Assembly (NCBI RefSeq): GCF_000152845.1 | Contig: NZ_CH902584.1 | Span: forward strand, 1,028,500-1,092,499 | Reading direction: 5' to 3' | DNA: 64,000 bases | Origin: Roseovarius sp. 217 | Lineage (GTDB): Bacteria; Pseudomonadota; Alphaproteobacteria; Rhodobacterales; Rhodobacteraceae | Shown here: piece by piece, positions 1 through 9,276 of the stretch | How the letters are laid out: each line of letters begins with the position of its first letter | Position numbering within the stretch: the stretch's first letter is position 1 | Program-made: the position numbers and the translations under genes | The notes under the pieces: model-generated | Seen by the model: only the letters and a program-made list of their open reading frames with translations | Told to the model about the DNA's origin: nothing | Database searches by the model: none

Positions 1-544
1 GCAAATAGAGATCCGCCGCATCCGCCTGCGAGCGGACTGTCTGCACCGTCTGATCTGACCCAAGAGCAAAGACCGACAGGCCCTGACCGTCGGCCGCGGC
101 TATAATCAGGTAATCCTGATCCTCGACCCGTGCCGCCAAAAGGCTTGCGGCTTCCGTCTGCACCCCACCTTGACCCAAGAACCCCAGAGTGCCACTGCGC
201 GCCCCCGCATCCCAAGCCTCGAACAGATCGCCCACCAGAGCCTGTGGCAGTGCCCCCGGCGTGCCGATCACATTGAACGCGACGCGCGCCGTTTCTTCGT
301 GAAACCACTGCCCTTCCAGCACTGGCCCGCTCGTGCCAACCCGCACCACCCGGCTGAGGCCCGCACCGTAGTCCGCGACCACAAATCCCCCATCGGACAG
401 GGCCGTAATCGCCACCGCTGCGCGCGCGACCTCAAAGTTCGCCGCATGACTCGTCCCGACATGCACCAGCCTGACCGGCATCCCCGTCCCACCCATTTCC
501 CGCGTCCCCACGCAAGAAACAGAGTGCCGCTGCAAGACTGCCAT
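1..544 (-). CDS. Unknown protein, 3' end beyond the window (probable secreted repeat protein)
   Basis: An open frame on the minus strand starts at the ATG at 544 and has no stop before the window edge, so about 181 residues of the N-terminal part are visible. Third codon positions are GC-rich, as in the neighbouring genes. Alternative starts lie at codons 17 and 22; the latter begins MPVRLVHVGTSHAANF. The protein alternates short hydrophobic strands with small polar turns (for example LSDGGFVVADYGAG, DYLIIAAADGQGLSVFALG). This resembles beta-propeller or beta-sandwich repeats of large secreted roseobacter proteins, which often end in RTX repeats, but the C-terminus is not visible. It lies downstream of and parallel to three RTX genes. 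No family is assigned. Confidence 0.6.
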   Translation of the reverse strand, partial: MAVLQRHSVSCVGTREMGGTGMPVRLVHVGTSHAANFEVARAAVAITALSDGGFVVADYGAGLSRVVRVGTSGPVLEGQWFHEETARVAFNVIGTPGALPQALVGDLFEAWDAGARSGTLGFLGQGGVQTEAASLLAARVEDQDYLIIAAADGQGLSVFALGSDQTVQTVRSQADAADLYL

Positions 545-626
545 GGCCTTAACGAAATATGGCTGCCTCGCGGCATTTACGAAAAGTTAAAGGAAAATCG
601 GTCCGGTCTCTGGGCGGGAAACCCTC

Positions 627-2522
627 TTAGAGAAAGATGAAATCAGCCACCGTCAGGTCCGTCGCCGCAAAGTTTTCGAGCAAAATCTGATGCCCGTTCA
701 CAGTGAGCTGCGCACCCGCCGCCGTGTTCACAATCCCCAAAGCATCGACAAAACCCGCAAGCCCAGTGCCACCGTTGGTTAGGTTGATCGCTCCGGTATC
801 CGGGTCCAGGATGCGAATGAAGAGGCGGTCGATGCCATCCTCGAAATCGGTGATCACATCCGCGTCCCCCGGATTGAACGCGCTGAACACGAACTGATCC
901 GCGCCCGAACCGCCAGTCATAAGATCGTTGCCAACACCGCCATTGATCGTGTCATTGCCCGCGCCGCCGTCAAGGATGTCATCGCGCCCGCCACCTGCGA
1001 GAAAGTCGTGGCCATCGCCACCTTGGATGCTGTCATCGCCCTCACCGCCGCCAACCCGGTCATTGCCTGCGCCTGCGTCGATGGTATCGCGTCCCGCCCC
1101 ACCGCCAAGGTCATCCGTGCCATCCGCGCCAAACATCAGGTCATTGCCAAAGCTGCCGGACATGCTGTCGTCGCCCGCGCCACCGTCGAGCGTGTCATCG
1201 CCCGCGCCGCCCGCGACCACGTCATTGCCATTGCCGCCCGACACCAGATCGACCCCGAGGCCCGCACCGATCACATCATTGCCATCGCCACCGTCTATGA
1301 CGTCATCGCCCGGACCACCCCCGATCTGGTCATGGCCAAATCCACCGACAACAACATCATTGCCGTCAGAGGCCGAGATGGAATCGTTGCCGCTGCCACC
1401 GTCGAGACTGTCATTGCCAAGACCACCCGCCAGAATGTCATCGCCGCCAAGACCCATCAAGGTGTCGCTGTCATCGGTGCCATTCAGACGATCCGCCAGC
1501 CCGCCACCCGTCAGGTATTGGCCAAGAGGCCCGTTGATCTCTTCGATCAAAGCCGAAATGCCGACGACCTCATCTGCAAATGTGACCCATTCCATCTGGA
1601 TCAACTCATCCGTCCCAAGCGCAGAGACCACCCGTAACCCGCCCGCAATCATGCTGACCGTGGCCGCCGCGCGTGTCACCCCGTCCAGATTGGCCCAATC
1701 CGTGCCGGCCCCCCCGTTCAGCTGATCATTTCCGGCACCGCCCTCTAGCGTGTCATCTCCACCCAACCCGTTGATTGTCTCATCCGCGCCGGTGCCGATG
1801 ATCAGATTGCCCAACGCGTTGCCGTTGACGGTCAAAACCTCAGGATTATGCAGGATGGTCACGGACTCCAGATCCGCAGGCAGGGTATAGACCACCGGGG
1901 CGCTATCCTGCGCGCCATAGATTTGCCGGATACCTTGGATGTCATCCGCCAGAATATCGGGCTGGGTCAGGATCGGATTCATGATCGCATTGACCGTTTC
2001 GATATGCTCCAACCCAAGCGCATGACCGATCTCATGCACGGCCAATCCCCGAAACAGCGGAACATCGAAATTCAGGGAACTGTCCACATCCAGCAGAATA
2101 TCCCCGGCAATTGCATACTCCAGAAACGGGGGGAAAAACGCAAACCCAAGGGTGTTGCCCGGAATCGGCGCAAAGAAAATCCGAATGTCAGGGGTTGAGA
2201 TGTCGCCAGCGGCACCACCGGGGTCTCTGACCTGCAAGAACTCGATGTTTCCATATATCGACCACTCCGCAAAGGCCGCACGCAACTCGGCTTCGAGATC
2301 GAATGTATAAACCGACTCTGGGTCGACCGAGAGCTGGCTGCCATCCGGCTCGCTCTCAAACCAGGATATGTCCTGCCCGCTGGCGACAATGCTCCATGTC
2401 ACGACACCGCCGGGCGTGCCCACGCCTTGGGAACCCCACTTGGCGCCGTTCAGGTTAGGCATGGCAGCGCGCTCCATAATTGCGTTGAGCGGATAGGATA
2501 CAACGCGGGCATGACCCAACAC
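627..2522 (-). CDS. RTX zinc metalloprotease (M10/matrixin-like), type I secreted
   Basis: A 631-residue extracellular metalloprotease. Residues about 30-205 form the catalytic domain, with the zinc motif HEIGHALGLEH at 163-173 (HExxHxxGxxH) and a Met-turn at AIMNP (Met181). Residues about 240-545 are nonapeptide RTX repeats (GGxGxDxxx) that bind calcium. The last ~90 residues (DQFVFSAF...DFEDGID...ADFIFL) resemble the serralysin C-terminal cap with an uncleaved type I secretion signal. There is no N-terminal signal peptide, as expected for type I export. The GTG start is chosen because AAGGA lies six bases upstream; internal ATGs at codons 16 and 21 are alternatives. No ABC/MFP exporter genes are in the window. 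The C-terminal half is closely similar to the next two genes. Confidence 0.9.
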   Translation of the reverse strand: MLGHARVVSYPLNAIMERAAMPNLNGAKWGSQGVGTPGGVVTWSIVASGQDISWFESEPDGSQLSVDPESVYTFDLEAELRAAFAEWSIYGNIEFLQVRDPGGAAGDISTPDIRIFFAPIPGNTLGFAFFPPFLEYAIAGDILLDVDSSLNFDVPLFRGLAVHEIGHALGLEHIETVNAIMNPILTQPDILADDIQGIRQIYGAQDSAPVVYTLPADLESVTILHNPEVLTVNGNALGNLIIGTGADETINGLGGDDTLEGGAGNDQLNGGAGTDWANLDGVTRAAATVSMIAGGLRVVSALGTDELIQMEWVTFADEVVGISALIEEINGPLGQYLTGGGLADRLNGTDDSDTLMGLGGDDILAGGLGNDSLDGGSGNDSISASDGNDVVVGGFGHDQIGGGPGDDVIDGGDGNDVIGAGLGVDLVSGGNGNDVVAGGAGDDTLDGGAGDDSMSGSFGNDLMFGADGTDDLGGGAGRDTIDAGAGNDRVGGGEGDDSIQGGDGHDFLAGGGRDDILDGGAGNDTINGGVGNDLMTGGSGADQFVFSAFNPGDADVITDFEDGIDRLFIRILDPDTGAINLTNGGTGLAGFVDALGIVNTAAGAQLTVNGHQILLENFAATDLTVADFIFL

Positions 2523-2684
2523 CAGATATCCTTACGAGGTCTATCCTTATGGGTAAGGTGATGATTTGAGAAGCAAACAAAATGTCTCACCTCTAAGGAT
2601 GAGCAACTGGTCCCGCATGATCTCGACATCGCAAAGGCGGATGGAATGACCCGACCCAAAAGGCCGGGCCCTTCCACACCAGCC

Positions 2685-5219
2685 TTACAGGAACTGGAAA
2701 TCGTCCACTGTCAGTTGCGCCGCCGCGATCCCCTCAACGAGGATCGTGTTGCCGTTGACGGTCATCTGTGCGCCCGCTGCGGTGTCGACGATATTCATAG
2801 CCGCCACGAATCCGGCCAGACCGTTGCCACCGTTGGTGATATTCTCAACGCCGGTATCAGGGTCCACCCGCCGGATGAAGAAGCTGTCGATACCATCCTC
2901 GAAATCGGTGACCACATCCGCCTCGCCCTCAAAGAAGGACGCGAACACGAATTGATCCACGCCGGTGCCACCAGTGATCACATCGTTGCCAGCGCCCGCG
3001 TTGATCGTATCATTGCCAGCCCCGCCGTCGATGATGTCGTCCCGCCCGCCGCCAGCCAAGAAATCACTGCCATCGCCGCCAAGGATGCTGTCATCGCCTT
3101 CGCCGCCGCCAACGCTGTCATCGCCCGCGCCCGCGTCAATCGTATCGCGCCCGGTGCCGCCGCCGATGTCATCCGCGCCGCCGTTGCCAAAGATCAGGTC
3201 ATTGCCAAAGCTGCCGGACATGCTGTCGTTGCCCTCGCCACCTTCGAGCGTATCGTCGTTTGCGCCGCCTGCAACCACGTCATTGCCGTTGCCGCCGGAC
3301 GCAAAGTCATTGCCAACGCCCGCGCCGAGCACGTCATTGCCGTCATTGCCAAAGATCGTGTCATCGCCAAAGCCGCCGCCGATGCTGTCATCGCCCGGCC
3401 CGCCAAAGAGCGTGTCATTGCCATCCGAGCCGGAGACGTTGTTGTTGCCGCCGCCGCCCGAGTCGATGTTGTCATTCCCGGCGCCCCCGGCAAGTGTATC
3501 GTCGTTGACCGTGCCAATCAGCGAGTCGTCACCATCGGTGCCCACGATCTCTTCGCCGGGAATGCCCGCCCCATTGATGAGATCGGCCGCGCTGACCAGC
3601 GCATCGTCGAACTGAAACAGCTCGACCGAGGTAAAGAAATCCGTGCCCGCGCTCGAGATGATGCGGATGCCGCCGTTGATGGCAGAGACCTGCGTGTCGG
3701 CGCGGTTCACGGCGAGCACGGCGGTATCGGTGCCCCCCTCGCCGTCGATGGTGTCATTCCCGAGACCGCCCACAAGCCGGTCATCGCCTGCCCGCCCCTG
3801 AAGCCGGTTGGCGGCATCGTCCCCGATGAGGATGTCATCGCCAGTGCTGCCGCGCAGCCATTCGATATTGGCGATCGTATCAGTAAAGGCCAGACCATTG
3901 GCGGTGCCCGTCACGATGCCGGTGGCGAGGTTGGCGTTGACCTGCGTGACCCCGAAATCGTCATAGCGCAGCCGGTCAAACCCGGCCCCGCCATCGACCG
4001 TGTCATTGCCACCCGCCACGCGAAAGGATTCATCCGCTGCGCTGCCAAGGAGCGAGTCGGATTCGTTGCCGGTGCGGATCTCGAACACGGTCCCGTTGAC
4101 GGTGCTGATATTACCGCCCTGCGTCACGGTGCCCGCCACGAAATCAGCCGTGACCGCCGTACCCCTGAAATCAAGCTGCACCAGGCCCGCGCCGGTCAGG
4201 TTGAACGTATCGCTGCCGCCATTGCCGCGGACGCTGATCCACTGGTTTGAGGCCGTGTTGAAACTGAAGATGTCATCGCCAGCGGTGCCCCGGATACGCA
4301 GCCCGCCGTTCAGGAACCCCGAAAACATCGGGTTCTCGACATCGACGAATGTATCGGTGCCCAGCGCGCCCTTGGTGACGGTGCCGGTATTGGCCACGCC
4401 ATCGACGGTTGCGATGATCGGTGTCGCCAGACCTCCATAGCTGACCTCGACAAAGCCATCGACGAGACCGCCGAAATCGACCGTATCATTGCCGCTGCCG
4501 CCAATCACGACATCGCCAAAATCGGGATTGTTCTCGCCCGTCCGGATCAGGTCATTGCCTGCGCCGCCGGTCAGTTGGTCATTGCCAGCACCGCCATCCA
4601 GCGTGTCATTGCCGCCCGCCCCGTCGAGCAGGTCATCGCCATCCAGCCCGTTCAGCATGTCATTGCCAATTCCGCCAAGAAGGTCGTCGTTCCCAGGCGT
4701 TCCCGTGAACAGCTCCCCATCCGGCAGCACGGACACCACCGTATTGTCAAACCCGCTCAGCGGGATGTTCTGGTTCGGGGCAAATTCGCCAGAGGTAACG
4801 GCCCCGCCGCCAGTAATCGAGTCTTCCAGCGCATTGAACCCGGCCAGGGTCGAGGGCAATGTCACGCCGGCATCGCCGCCAATCTGGAAAATATAGTCCG
4901 TATCGGAGGTCTCATCAAAAAGCCCCAGAATGATCAGCGTCCCCGCCGAGGTCGAGACAAACCCAAGGGTTAACTCGAATGGCTCTCCAGCCGGTCCGGT
5001 CAGGTCCAGCCCATCAAGGCGCGCGACTGTCAGATTGGCGTCATTGTTCAATGAGATTTCCGGCAAAAGCGAGTCCGGCTCAGGGAATCCCAAGACACTG
5101 TAGTTGAGCACATCACCTGTGATCGCAAGCTCGAATTCCGCAGGGGTTACTTCGGTCGGATTGCCCTCGGGCGTATCGTCGTAACGCACGCGAATCCCCG
5201 AAACTGTAAACAGGTTCAT
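2685..5219 (-). CDS. RTX calcium-binding protein
   Basis: An 844-residue secreted protein without a recognised catalytic domain. The start MNLFTVSGIRV is chosen because AGAAAGGA sits seven bases upstream; a frame extension of six codons is possible. Residues about 1-170 form a non-repetitive beta-rich domain similar in style to the start of the next RTX gene (MATLFTLTGFQF). Two RTX blocks follow (GGxGNDxLxG), separated by a beta-rich spacer, and then the same ~230-residue C-terminal module seen in the flanking genes, ending LTVDDFQFL. The product is probably exported by a type I system and folds on calcium outside the cell. Its role, for example adhesion, S-layer or biofilm, cannot be told from sequence. 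Confidence 0.85.
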   Translation of the reverse strand: MNLFTVSGIRVRYDDTPEGNPTEVTPAEFELAITGDVLNYSVLGFPEPDSLLPEISLNNDANLTVARLDGLDLTGPAGEPFELTLGFVSTSAGTLIILGLFDETSDTDYIFQIGGDAGVTLPSTLAGFNALEDSITGGGAVTSGEFAPNQNIPLSGFDNTVVSVLPDGELFTGTPGNDDLLGGIGNDMLNGLDGDDLLDGAGGNDTLDGGAGNDQLTGGAGNDLIRTGENNPDFGDVVIGGSGNDTVDFGGLVDGFVEVSYGGLATPIIATVDGVANTGTVTKGALGTDTFVDVENPMFSGFLNGGLRIRGTAGDDIFSFNTASNQWISVRGNGGSDTFNLTGAGLVQLDFRGTAVTADFVAGTVTQGGNISTVNGTVFEIRTGNESDSLLGSAADESFRVAGGNDTVDGGAGFDRLRYDDFGVTQVNANLATGIVTGTANGLAFTDTIANIEWLRGSTGDDILIGDDAANRLQGRAGDDRLVGGLGNDTIDGEGGTDTAVLAVNRADTQVSAINGGIRIISSAGTDFFTSVELFQFDDALVSAADLINGAGIPGEEIVGTDGDDSLIGTVNDDTLAGGAGNDNIDSGGGGNNNVSGSDGNDTLFGGPGDDSIGGGFGDDTIFGNDGNDVLGAGVGNDFASGGNGNDVVAGGANDDTLEGGEGNDSMSGSFGNDLIFGNGGADDIGGGTGRDTIDAGAGDDSVGGGEGDDSILGGDGSDFLAGGGRDDIIDGGAGNDTINAGAGNDVITGGTGVDQFVFASFFEGEADVVTDFEDGIDSFFIRRVDPDTGVENITNGGNGLAGFVAAMNIVDTAAGAQMTVNGNTILVEGIAAAQLTVDDFQFL

Positions 5220-5261
5220 GGCAATGTCCTTTCTCAATCTATCTGTATTTTTCTAGTCGGA

Positions 5262-5291
5262 CCTTGGCATCACGACATCCTGTGATCAAGG
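5262..5291. promoter_or_regulatory. Interrupted inverted repeat upstream of the second RTX gene
   Basis: CCTTG-GC-ATCAC, eight bases, then GTGAT-CAAGG forms ten base pairs with a two-base bulge. It lies 43 bases upstream of the RTX start at 5219. On the plus strand it is followed by a run of T, but no plus-strand gene precedes it, so an operator or 5'-leader hairpin is as likely as a terminator. Confidence 0.35.
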
Positions 5292-5337
5292 TTTTTTGTA
5301 ATGTTTTCAATAAACACGCAAAGGTTGTGCGTAACAG

Positions 5338-5363
5338 AAAGGGGCGCTTGATGGCGCCCCTTT
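5338..5363 (-). terminator. Rho-independent terminator after the third RTX gene
   Basis: A perfect 10-bp stem (AAAGGGGCGC / GCGCCCCTTT) with a six-base loop lies 19 bases past the stop codon at 5382. It is followed on the minus strand by TTTCTGT. It suggests that the RTX genes at 5382-8333 and 2685-5219 are separate transcription units. Confidence 0.75.
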
Positions 5364-5381
5364 CGTTGCTTTTGGTCCGGC

Positions 5382-8333
5382 TTAGAGGAACTGGAAGTCG
5401 TCCACCGTCAGATCCGCCGCGGCGACGCCCTCGACCAGAACCTGATGGCCGTTGACGTTAAACTGCGCGCCTCCCGCTGTGTCCACAATCCCCAAAGCCG
5501 CCACGAAACCCGCAATCCCGTTGCCACCGTTGTTGATATTCTCCGCACCCGTATCCGGGTTGATGATGCGGATGAAGAAGCTGTCGATGCCATCCTCGAA
5601 ATCGCCGATCACATCGCTCTCACCGGCGACAAAGGCCGAGAACACGAACTGATCCGCGCCAGTGCCCCCCGTCATCTGATCATTGCCAGCCCCGCCGTTG
5701 ATCGTGTCATCGCCAGAGCCGCCGTCGATGATGTCATTGCGCCCGCCGCCGGCAAGGAAATCATTGTCGTCACCGCCAGAGATAACGTCATCGCCTTCGC
5801 CGCCTCCGACCTGGTCATTGCCAGCCCCGGCGTTGATCGTATCCTGCCCGGCGCCGCCGCCGATGTCATCGGCCCCACCCCCGGCGTTGATCAGATCATT
5901 GCCAAAGCTGCCGGACATGCTGTCATCGCCAGACCCGCCCGAAAGCGTGTCATTGCCAGCGCCACCCGCAACCACGTCATTGCCCGCAGCCCCCACGACA
6001 CTGTCATCGCCAAAGCCCGCGCCCATGATGTCATCGCCGTCACCGCCGTTGATCGTATCATTGCCAAAACCGCCGCCGATATTGTCATTGCCAGCCCCGC
6101 CGTTGACCACATCATCGCCGTCCGATGCCGGAATGGAATCGTTTCCACCCCCGCCAGTTATGCTGTCATCGCCCAGCGTGCCGGGCAGGAACTCTGACGC
6201 GGCGGTTCCGTTCACGATGTTGATATTCGGTAGCGCCCCAGCGCTGGTGATCTGGGTATTGCCTCCGGATGTCTCGACATTAAAGGTCGCATTGGTGAAA
6301 TTGCCTTCCAACGTGACCGTGCTGTCGGCAATGCCATCGCCATCGGTATCGACATCCAGAATAGCGGACCCAAGGGTAACAACGATGTCTTCAAGACCGA
6401 ACACCGCATCCAGGAACTCTAGCAGATCGTCATCGCCCCAGTCGTCGATGATATCCCCGTCGAGTTGTTCCGCCGTTCCGGACACCGTGTCCGCGCCCGC
6501 GCCGAGGGTGATCAATTCCGGCGCACCCGTCGCATTGATCTGATCCGCGCCCGACGTGCCGCTAACATTCACAAAGCTCCCGCTCGAATTGAAGTTGGAG
6601 GCCTGCATATTGCCGATGAAGAGACCAGAATCGAAAATGAAGTCGCCCGTATCGGCGATCCCGATCTTGACCTCGTTCACCCCGGCCTGAATTGGCGCAA
6701 TCACCGTGATAACACGCGAGAACCCGTCATATTCCGTATCGAATGCCCCGGTAAAGGCGTTGGCCGGATCATTGATGCCGTTATTGGAAAAGAAGTTGCC
6801 CGGCGTGTTGATGCTCTCGCCCACGATGGACAACGGCTGACCGGGATCATTGTTGAAGAGCGCAAAATTCTGCCCGTTTACAAAAACAGCGGCAATGTCG
6901 ACAAAGCTGCTGTCAACGAATTCCGGGAATTCATCCGACCCGAAGAACAGATCGAAGGACACCGAAGGAGCGCTCCCCAGATCGGTCGCGTCAAAGGTAA
7001 AGGTAATGACCGACGCGTCATTGGTTTCCCCCGCCCCGGAAAACGCATCACGTGCGGCCCGGTCCAGATCCGGATCGCCCGGCTCTCCCAGAGAAACGGA
7101 AAAACTCGATTGCGTGTTGCTCGTACCGGGACCACCGCCCGTGGTCAGAAAGACGCCACGGTCAAGGGTCACCACAGGGGTCACGCTATCGACGATGCCA
7201 TCTTCATTGGTATCCACCAGCCGGTTGATCGTGAACCCCTCAGGCAAGAGCGCGACACCCTCGATCCCCCCTGTGAACACCAAATCGTTGAGAACCAGAT
7301 TGGGGTCAGAAACGAGCACGTCCTGAATCTCGTTAAACCCTGACGCGCCGGAAATCGGCACGCCGATCCCGGCTGTTGGTGTCTCGCCCAATCTCAGGAC
7401 GGTCGCGCCATTCACAATAGACTGCACCAGCGTCGCACCGGATTCACTGGTCTCGACCGCAAAGCTCGACTCTGTCAATCCATTGCCATCCGCATCAATC
7501 GAGACGGACAGACCATCCTCGCCAATAATGACATTTGACGACGGCGTCAGCCCGGTGATCCGAATCTCATCGCCATGTCCAATCACAAGCGTATCGCCAT
7601 TCAGCTCCGCAGATGTCCCCTGCAGGATGTCCAGCCCAAGACCACCATCGACCGTATCTGCCCCCGGTCCACCAATCAGCAGGTCGCTGCCATCATTGCC
7701 GAACAATCTATCATCGCCGGTGCCGCCCAGAAGGGTATCTGCACCACCCGAACCACTGATCTCATCATCGCCGCCCAGGCCGTCGATGGCATCATTCGAC
7801 CCAAATCCGGTCAGCGTGTCATTGCCTTCGGTCGGGGAAAACAGGTCGACCTCCGCTGTCGTGACGCCCGGAACCGATGTGAGCGCAAAGGGCACGCCCG
7901 GCGAGAACGGCCCGCCGGCCGGGATGTCGCTCAGCGACGCGCTGCCCAAGATAGCGGTCAGTTCGGCTTCGGTCGGAACCGGTCCCGCAAAAATCGGCAC
8001 ATTGTCCAGTTGAAACAAGAATGTCTCGTTGGTGAACGGGTTGGTAAATCCAACAAACTGCGCCATCTGCCCGTCAAATTCGACCTCGGCCATAATGCCT
8101 TCGAACACGTTGTCAAAGACAAGCGGGTCAACGCCGTCCAATCGCACTTCAAACAAATCACCCGACGTTGCATCAAGCTCACCCTGCGGATCAGTCGGAT
8201 CGACGGTTGTTGACGTATAGGTAAACTCCAGATCATCACTGCCCAGAACCTCGAGCGTTGCTGGTCCAAGACCAGAAATACTCACCCCGGACGCGATAAA
8301 CTGGAACCCTGTGAGCGTGAAAAGTGTTGCCAT
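5382..8333 (-). CDS. RTX protein with choice-of-anchor L-like domain
   Basis: A 983-residue secreted protein. The start MATLFTLTGFQF follows GGGAG at seven bases. An N-terminal beta domain (~1-170) is followed by a first RTX block (~175-235). A central region of about 240 residues carries FDLFFGSDEFPEFVDSSF and VAAVFVNGQ-like strands, matching the 'choice-of-anchor L' family of surface proteins, with acidic DTDGDGIADS calcium loops after it. It ends in the shared RTX module and C-terminal cap (DQFVFSAF...LTVDDFQFL). The choice-of-anchor assignment comes from the FGSDEFPEFV motif. Type I export is expected. A strong terminator follows the gene. Confidence 0.87.
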   Translation of the reverse strand: MATLFTLTGFQFIASGVSISGLGPATLEVLGSDDLEFTYTSTTVDPTDPQGELDATSGDLFEVRLDGVDPLVFDNVFEGIMAEVEFDGQMAQFVGFTNPFTNETFLFQLDNVPIFAGPVPTEAELTAILGSASLSDIPAGGPFSPGVPFALTSVPGVTTAEVDLFSPTEGNDTLTGFGSNDAIDGLGGDDEISGSGGADTLLGGTGDDRLFGNDGSDLLIGGPGADTVDGGLGLDILQGTSAELNGDTLVIGHGDEIRITGLTPSSNVIIGEDGLSVSIDADGNGLTESSFAVETSESGATLVQSIVNGATVLRLGETPTAGIGVPISGASGFNEIQDVLVSDPNLVLNDLVFTGGIEGVALLPEGFTINRLVDTNEDGIVDSVTPVVTLDRGVFLTTGGGPGTSNTQSSFSVSLGEPGDPDLDRAARDAFSGAGETNDASVITFTFDATDLGSAPSVSFDLFFGSDEFPEFVDSSFVDIAAVFVNGQNFALFNNDPGQPLSIVGESINTPGNFFSNNGINDPANAFTGAFDTEYDGFSRVITVIAPIQAGVNEVKIGIADTGDFIFDSGLFIGNMQASNFNSSGSFVNVSGTSGADQINATGAPELITLGAGADTVSGTAEQLDGDIIDDWGDDDLLEFLDAVFGLEDIVVTLGSAILDVDTDGDGIADSTVTLEGNFTNATFNVETSGGNTQITSAGALPNINIVNGTAASEFLPGTLGDDSITGGGGNDSIPASDGDDVVNGGAGNDNIGGGFGNDTINGGDGDDIMGAGFGDDSVVGAAGNDVVAGGAGNDTLSGGSGDDSMSGSFGNDLINAGGGADDIGGGAGQDTINAGAGNDQVGGGEGDDVISGGDDNDFLAGGGRNDIIDGGSGDDTINGGAGNDQMTGGTGADQFVFSAFVAGESDVIGDFEDGIDSFFIRIINPDTGAENINNGGNGIAGFVAALGIVDTAGGAQFNVNGHQVLVEGVAAADLTVDDFQFL

Positions 8334-8526
8334 TTCTGATCTCCCAAGCCGCATAAATTTCAGAATTTAAAAGCGGGTCTCTTCAAGGTCACGGTGAATT
8401 GACTTGATTCCGCTCGGCACATGGTAACCACAAAACGCAACAGATCAACAATTGACGTCTCAGACAGGGTCTGCGCCACGGCAAGACCCTGCTATTCATA
8501 GATATTTATCGCAAGCCTGACAAAGA

Positions 8527-8547
8527 GAGCGCCCCATCGGGGCGCTC
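8527..8547 (-). terminator. Rho-independent terminator after the tail-like cassette
   Basis: GAGCGCCCC-ATC-GGGGCGCTC is a perfect 9-bp stem with a three-base loop, followed on the minus strand by TCTTTGTC. It lies 50 bases past the stop of the last cassette gene. Confidence 0.75.
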
Positions 8548-8596
8548 AGAACACAACCATAGCACGACCACCTCCGGGACAGGACGACCGGTGAGG

Positions 8597-8959
8597 TCAA
8601 AACCGTGCCGCAAGGCCGACAACACCGTCGGGAACCTTTGGCCAGACCGCATCATCGCCGCTCTCAATCGAGCGCCGACATTCGACCTGCATCGACGTCA
8701 CCCATGCTTTCCAATCGCGGGCCAGTCCCAGATCCCCTTCGCGCAGCCCGGACGCCTTCAACGCGACCTCACGCGATGCGCCGTCCAGCACCGCCGCCGT
8801 AAACACAATTCCGGCCTGTGCGATATTCATCTGCGTGGTCTCAGAGCCGATTGCCAGAATGCGCGCCCGGCATTCGGCCTTGATGTCAGCGGCCCGTACC
8901 GACGCGGCGATGACCGCCTTGGCCTCGGCGGTGATCATTTGACTGAAATCAATCTGCAT
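8597..8959 (-). CDS. Small phage-tail-cassette protein (unknown function)
   Basis: A 120-residue alpha-helical protein with start MQIDFSQMITAEAKA; AGGAG lies seven bases upstream. The phrase 'MITAEAKAVIAASVRAADIKAECRARILAIGSETTQMNIAQAG' resembles the small proteins found at the distal end of phage tail modules, where they often accompany tail-fibre genes. Its start overlaps the end of the upstream gene by 11 bases, so the two are translationally coupled. It is the last gene before a strong terminator. No enzymatic motif is seen. Confidence 0.65.
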   Translation of the reverse strand: MQIDFSQMITAEAKAVIAASVRAADIKAECRARILAIGSETTQMNIAQAGIVFTAAVLDGASREVALKASGLREGDLGLARDWKAWVTSMQVECRRSIESGDDAVWPKVPDGVVGLAARF

Positions 8960-9266
8960 CGGGGATCTCCTGATCATAGGGCGGCAGGGTCACAGGCCCG
9001 TCGTCGGTCACAATGACGGGCTCGGCCATGAGGGTCTCAAGCGGCGGATTTGGTCCATGGGGCAGGATCAGGCTGAGGTGCAACACACCGCCCTCCCGCT
9101 CAACCGGTCCGGCGAACCACTCCGAGTCCATGGCCTCCCGCGGCAAGGTAGCCCCCTCTGGAAGCGGTGAAAAATCGAACGCCTCGCCGTTGATCGTCAG
9201 AGTGTCCCCCGACCGGACCAGCGCCAGCCTTAGATCCCGGCGCATTGGTGAGAATTTGATCTGCAT
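8949..9266 (-). CDS. Small tail-cassette protein (unknown function)
   Basis: A 105-residue protein with start MQIKFSPMRRDLRLALVRSGDTLTINGEAFDFSPL and AAGGAG six bases upstream. The motif 'GDTLTINGEAFDFSPLPEGATLP' is typical of short proteins next to phage tail fibres in alphaproteobacteria. It lies 10 bases downstream of the DUF2793 gene and overlaps the next gene, forming a three-gene unit. No function can be assigned. Confidence 0.65.
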   Translation of the reverse strand: MQIKFSPMRRDLRLALVRSGDTLTINGEAFDFSPLPEGATLPREAMDSEWFAGPVEREGGVLHLSLILPHGPNPPLETLMAEPVIVTDDGPVTLPPYDQEIPDAD

Positions 9267-9276
9267 GGTCATCTCC

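Noticed and set aside
928-4250. Long open frames on the plus strand across the RTX genes (e.g. 265 and 534 residues)
   Set aside because: They are reverse complements of the GGxGxD repeats, which lack stops in several frames; composition is I/A/V/R-rich and non-protein-like.
627-8333. Tandem repeat array that could look like CRISPR
   Set aside because: Repeats are coding RTX nonapeptides, not conserved at the nucleotide level, and there are no spacers of fixed length or cas genes.
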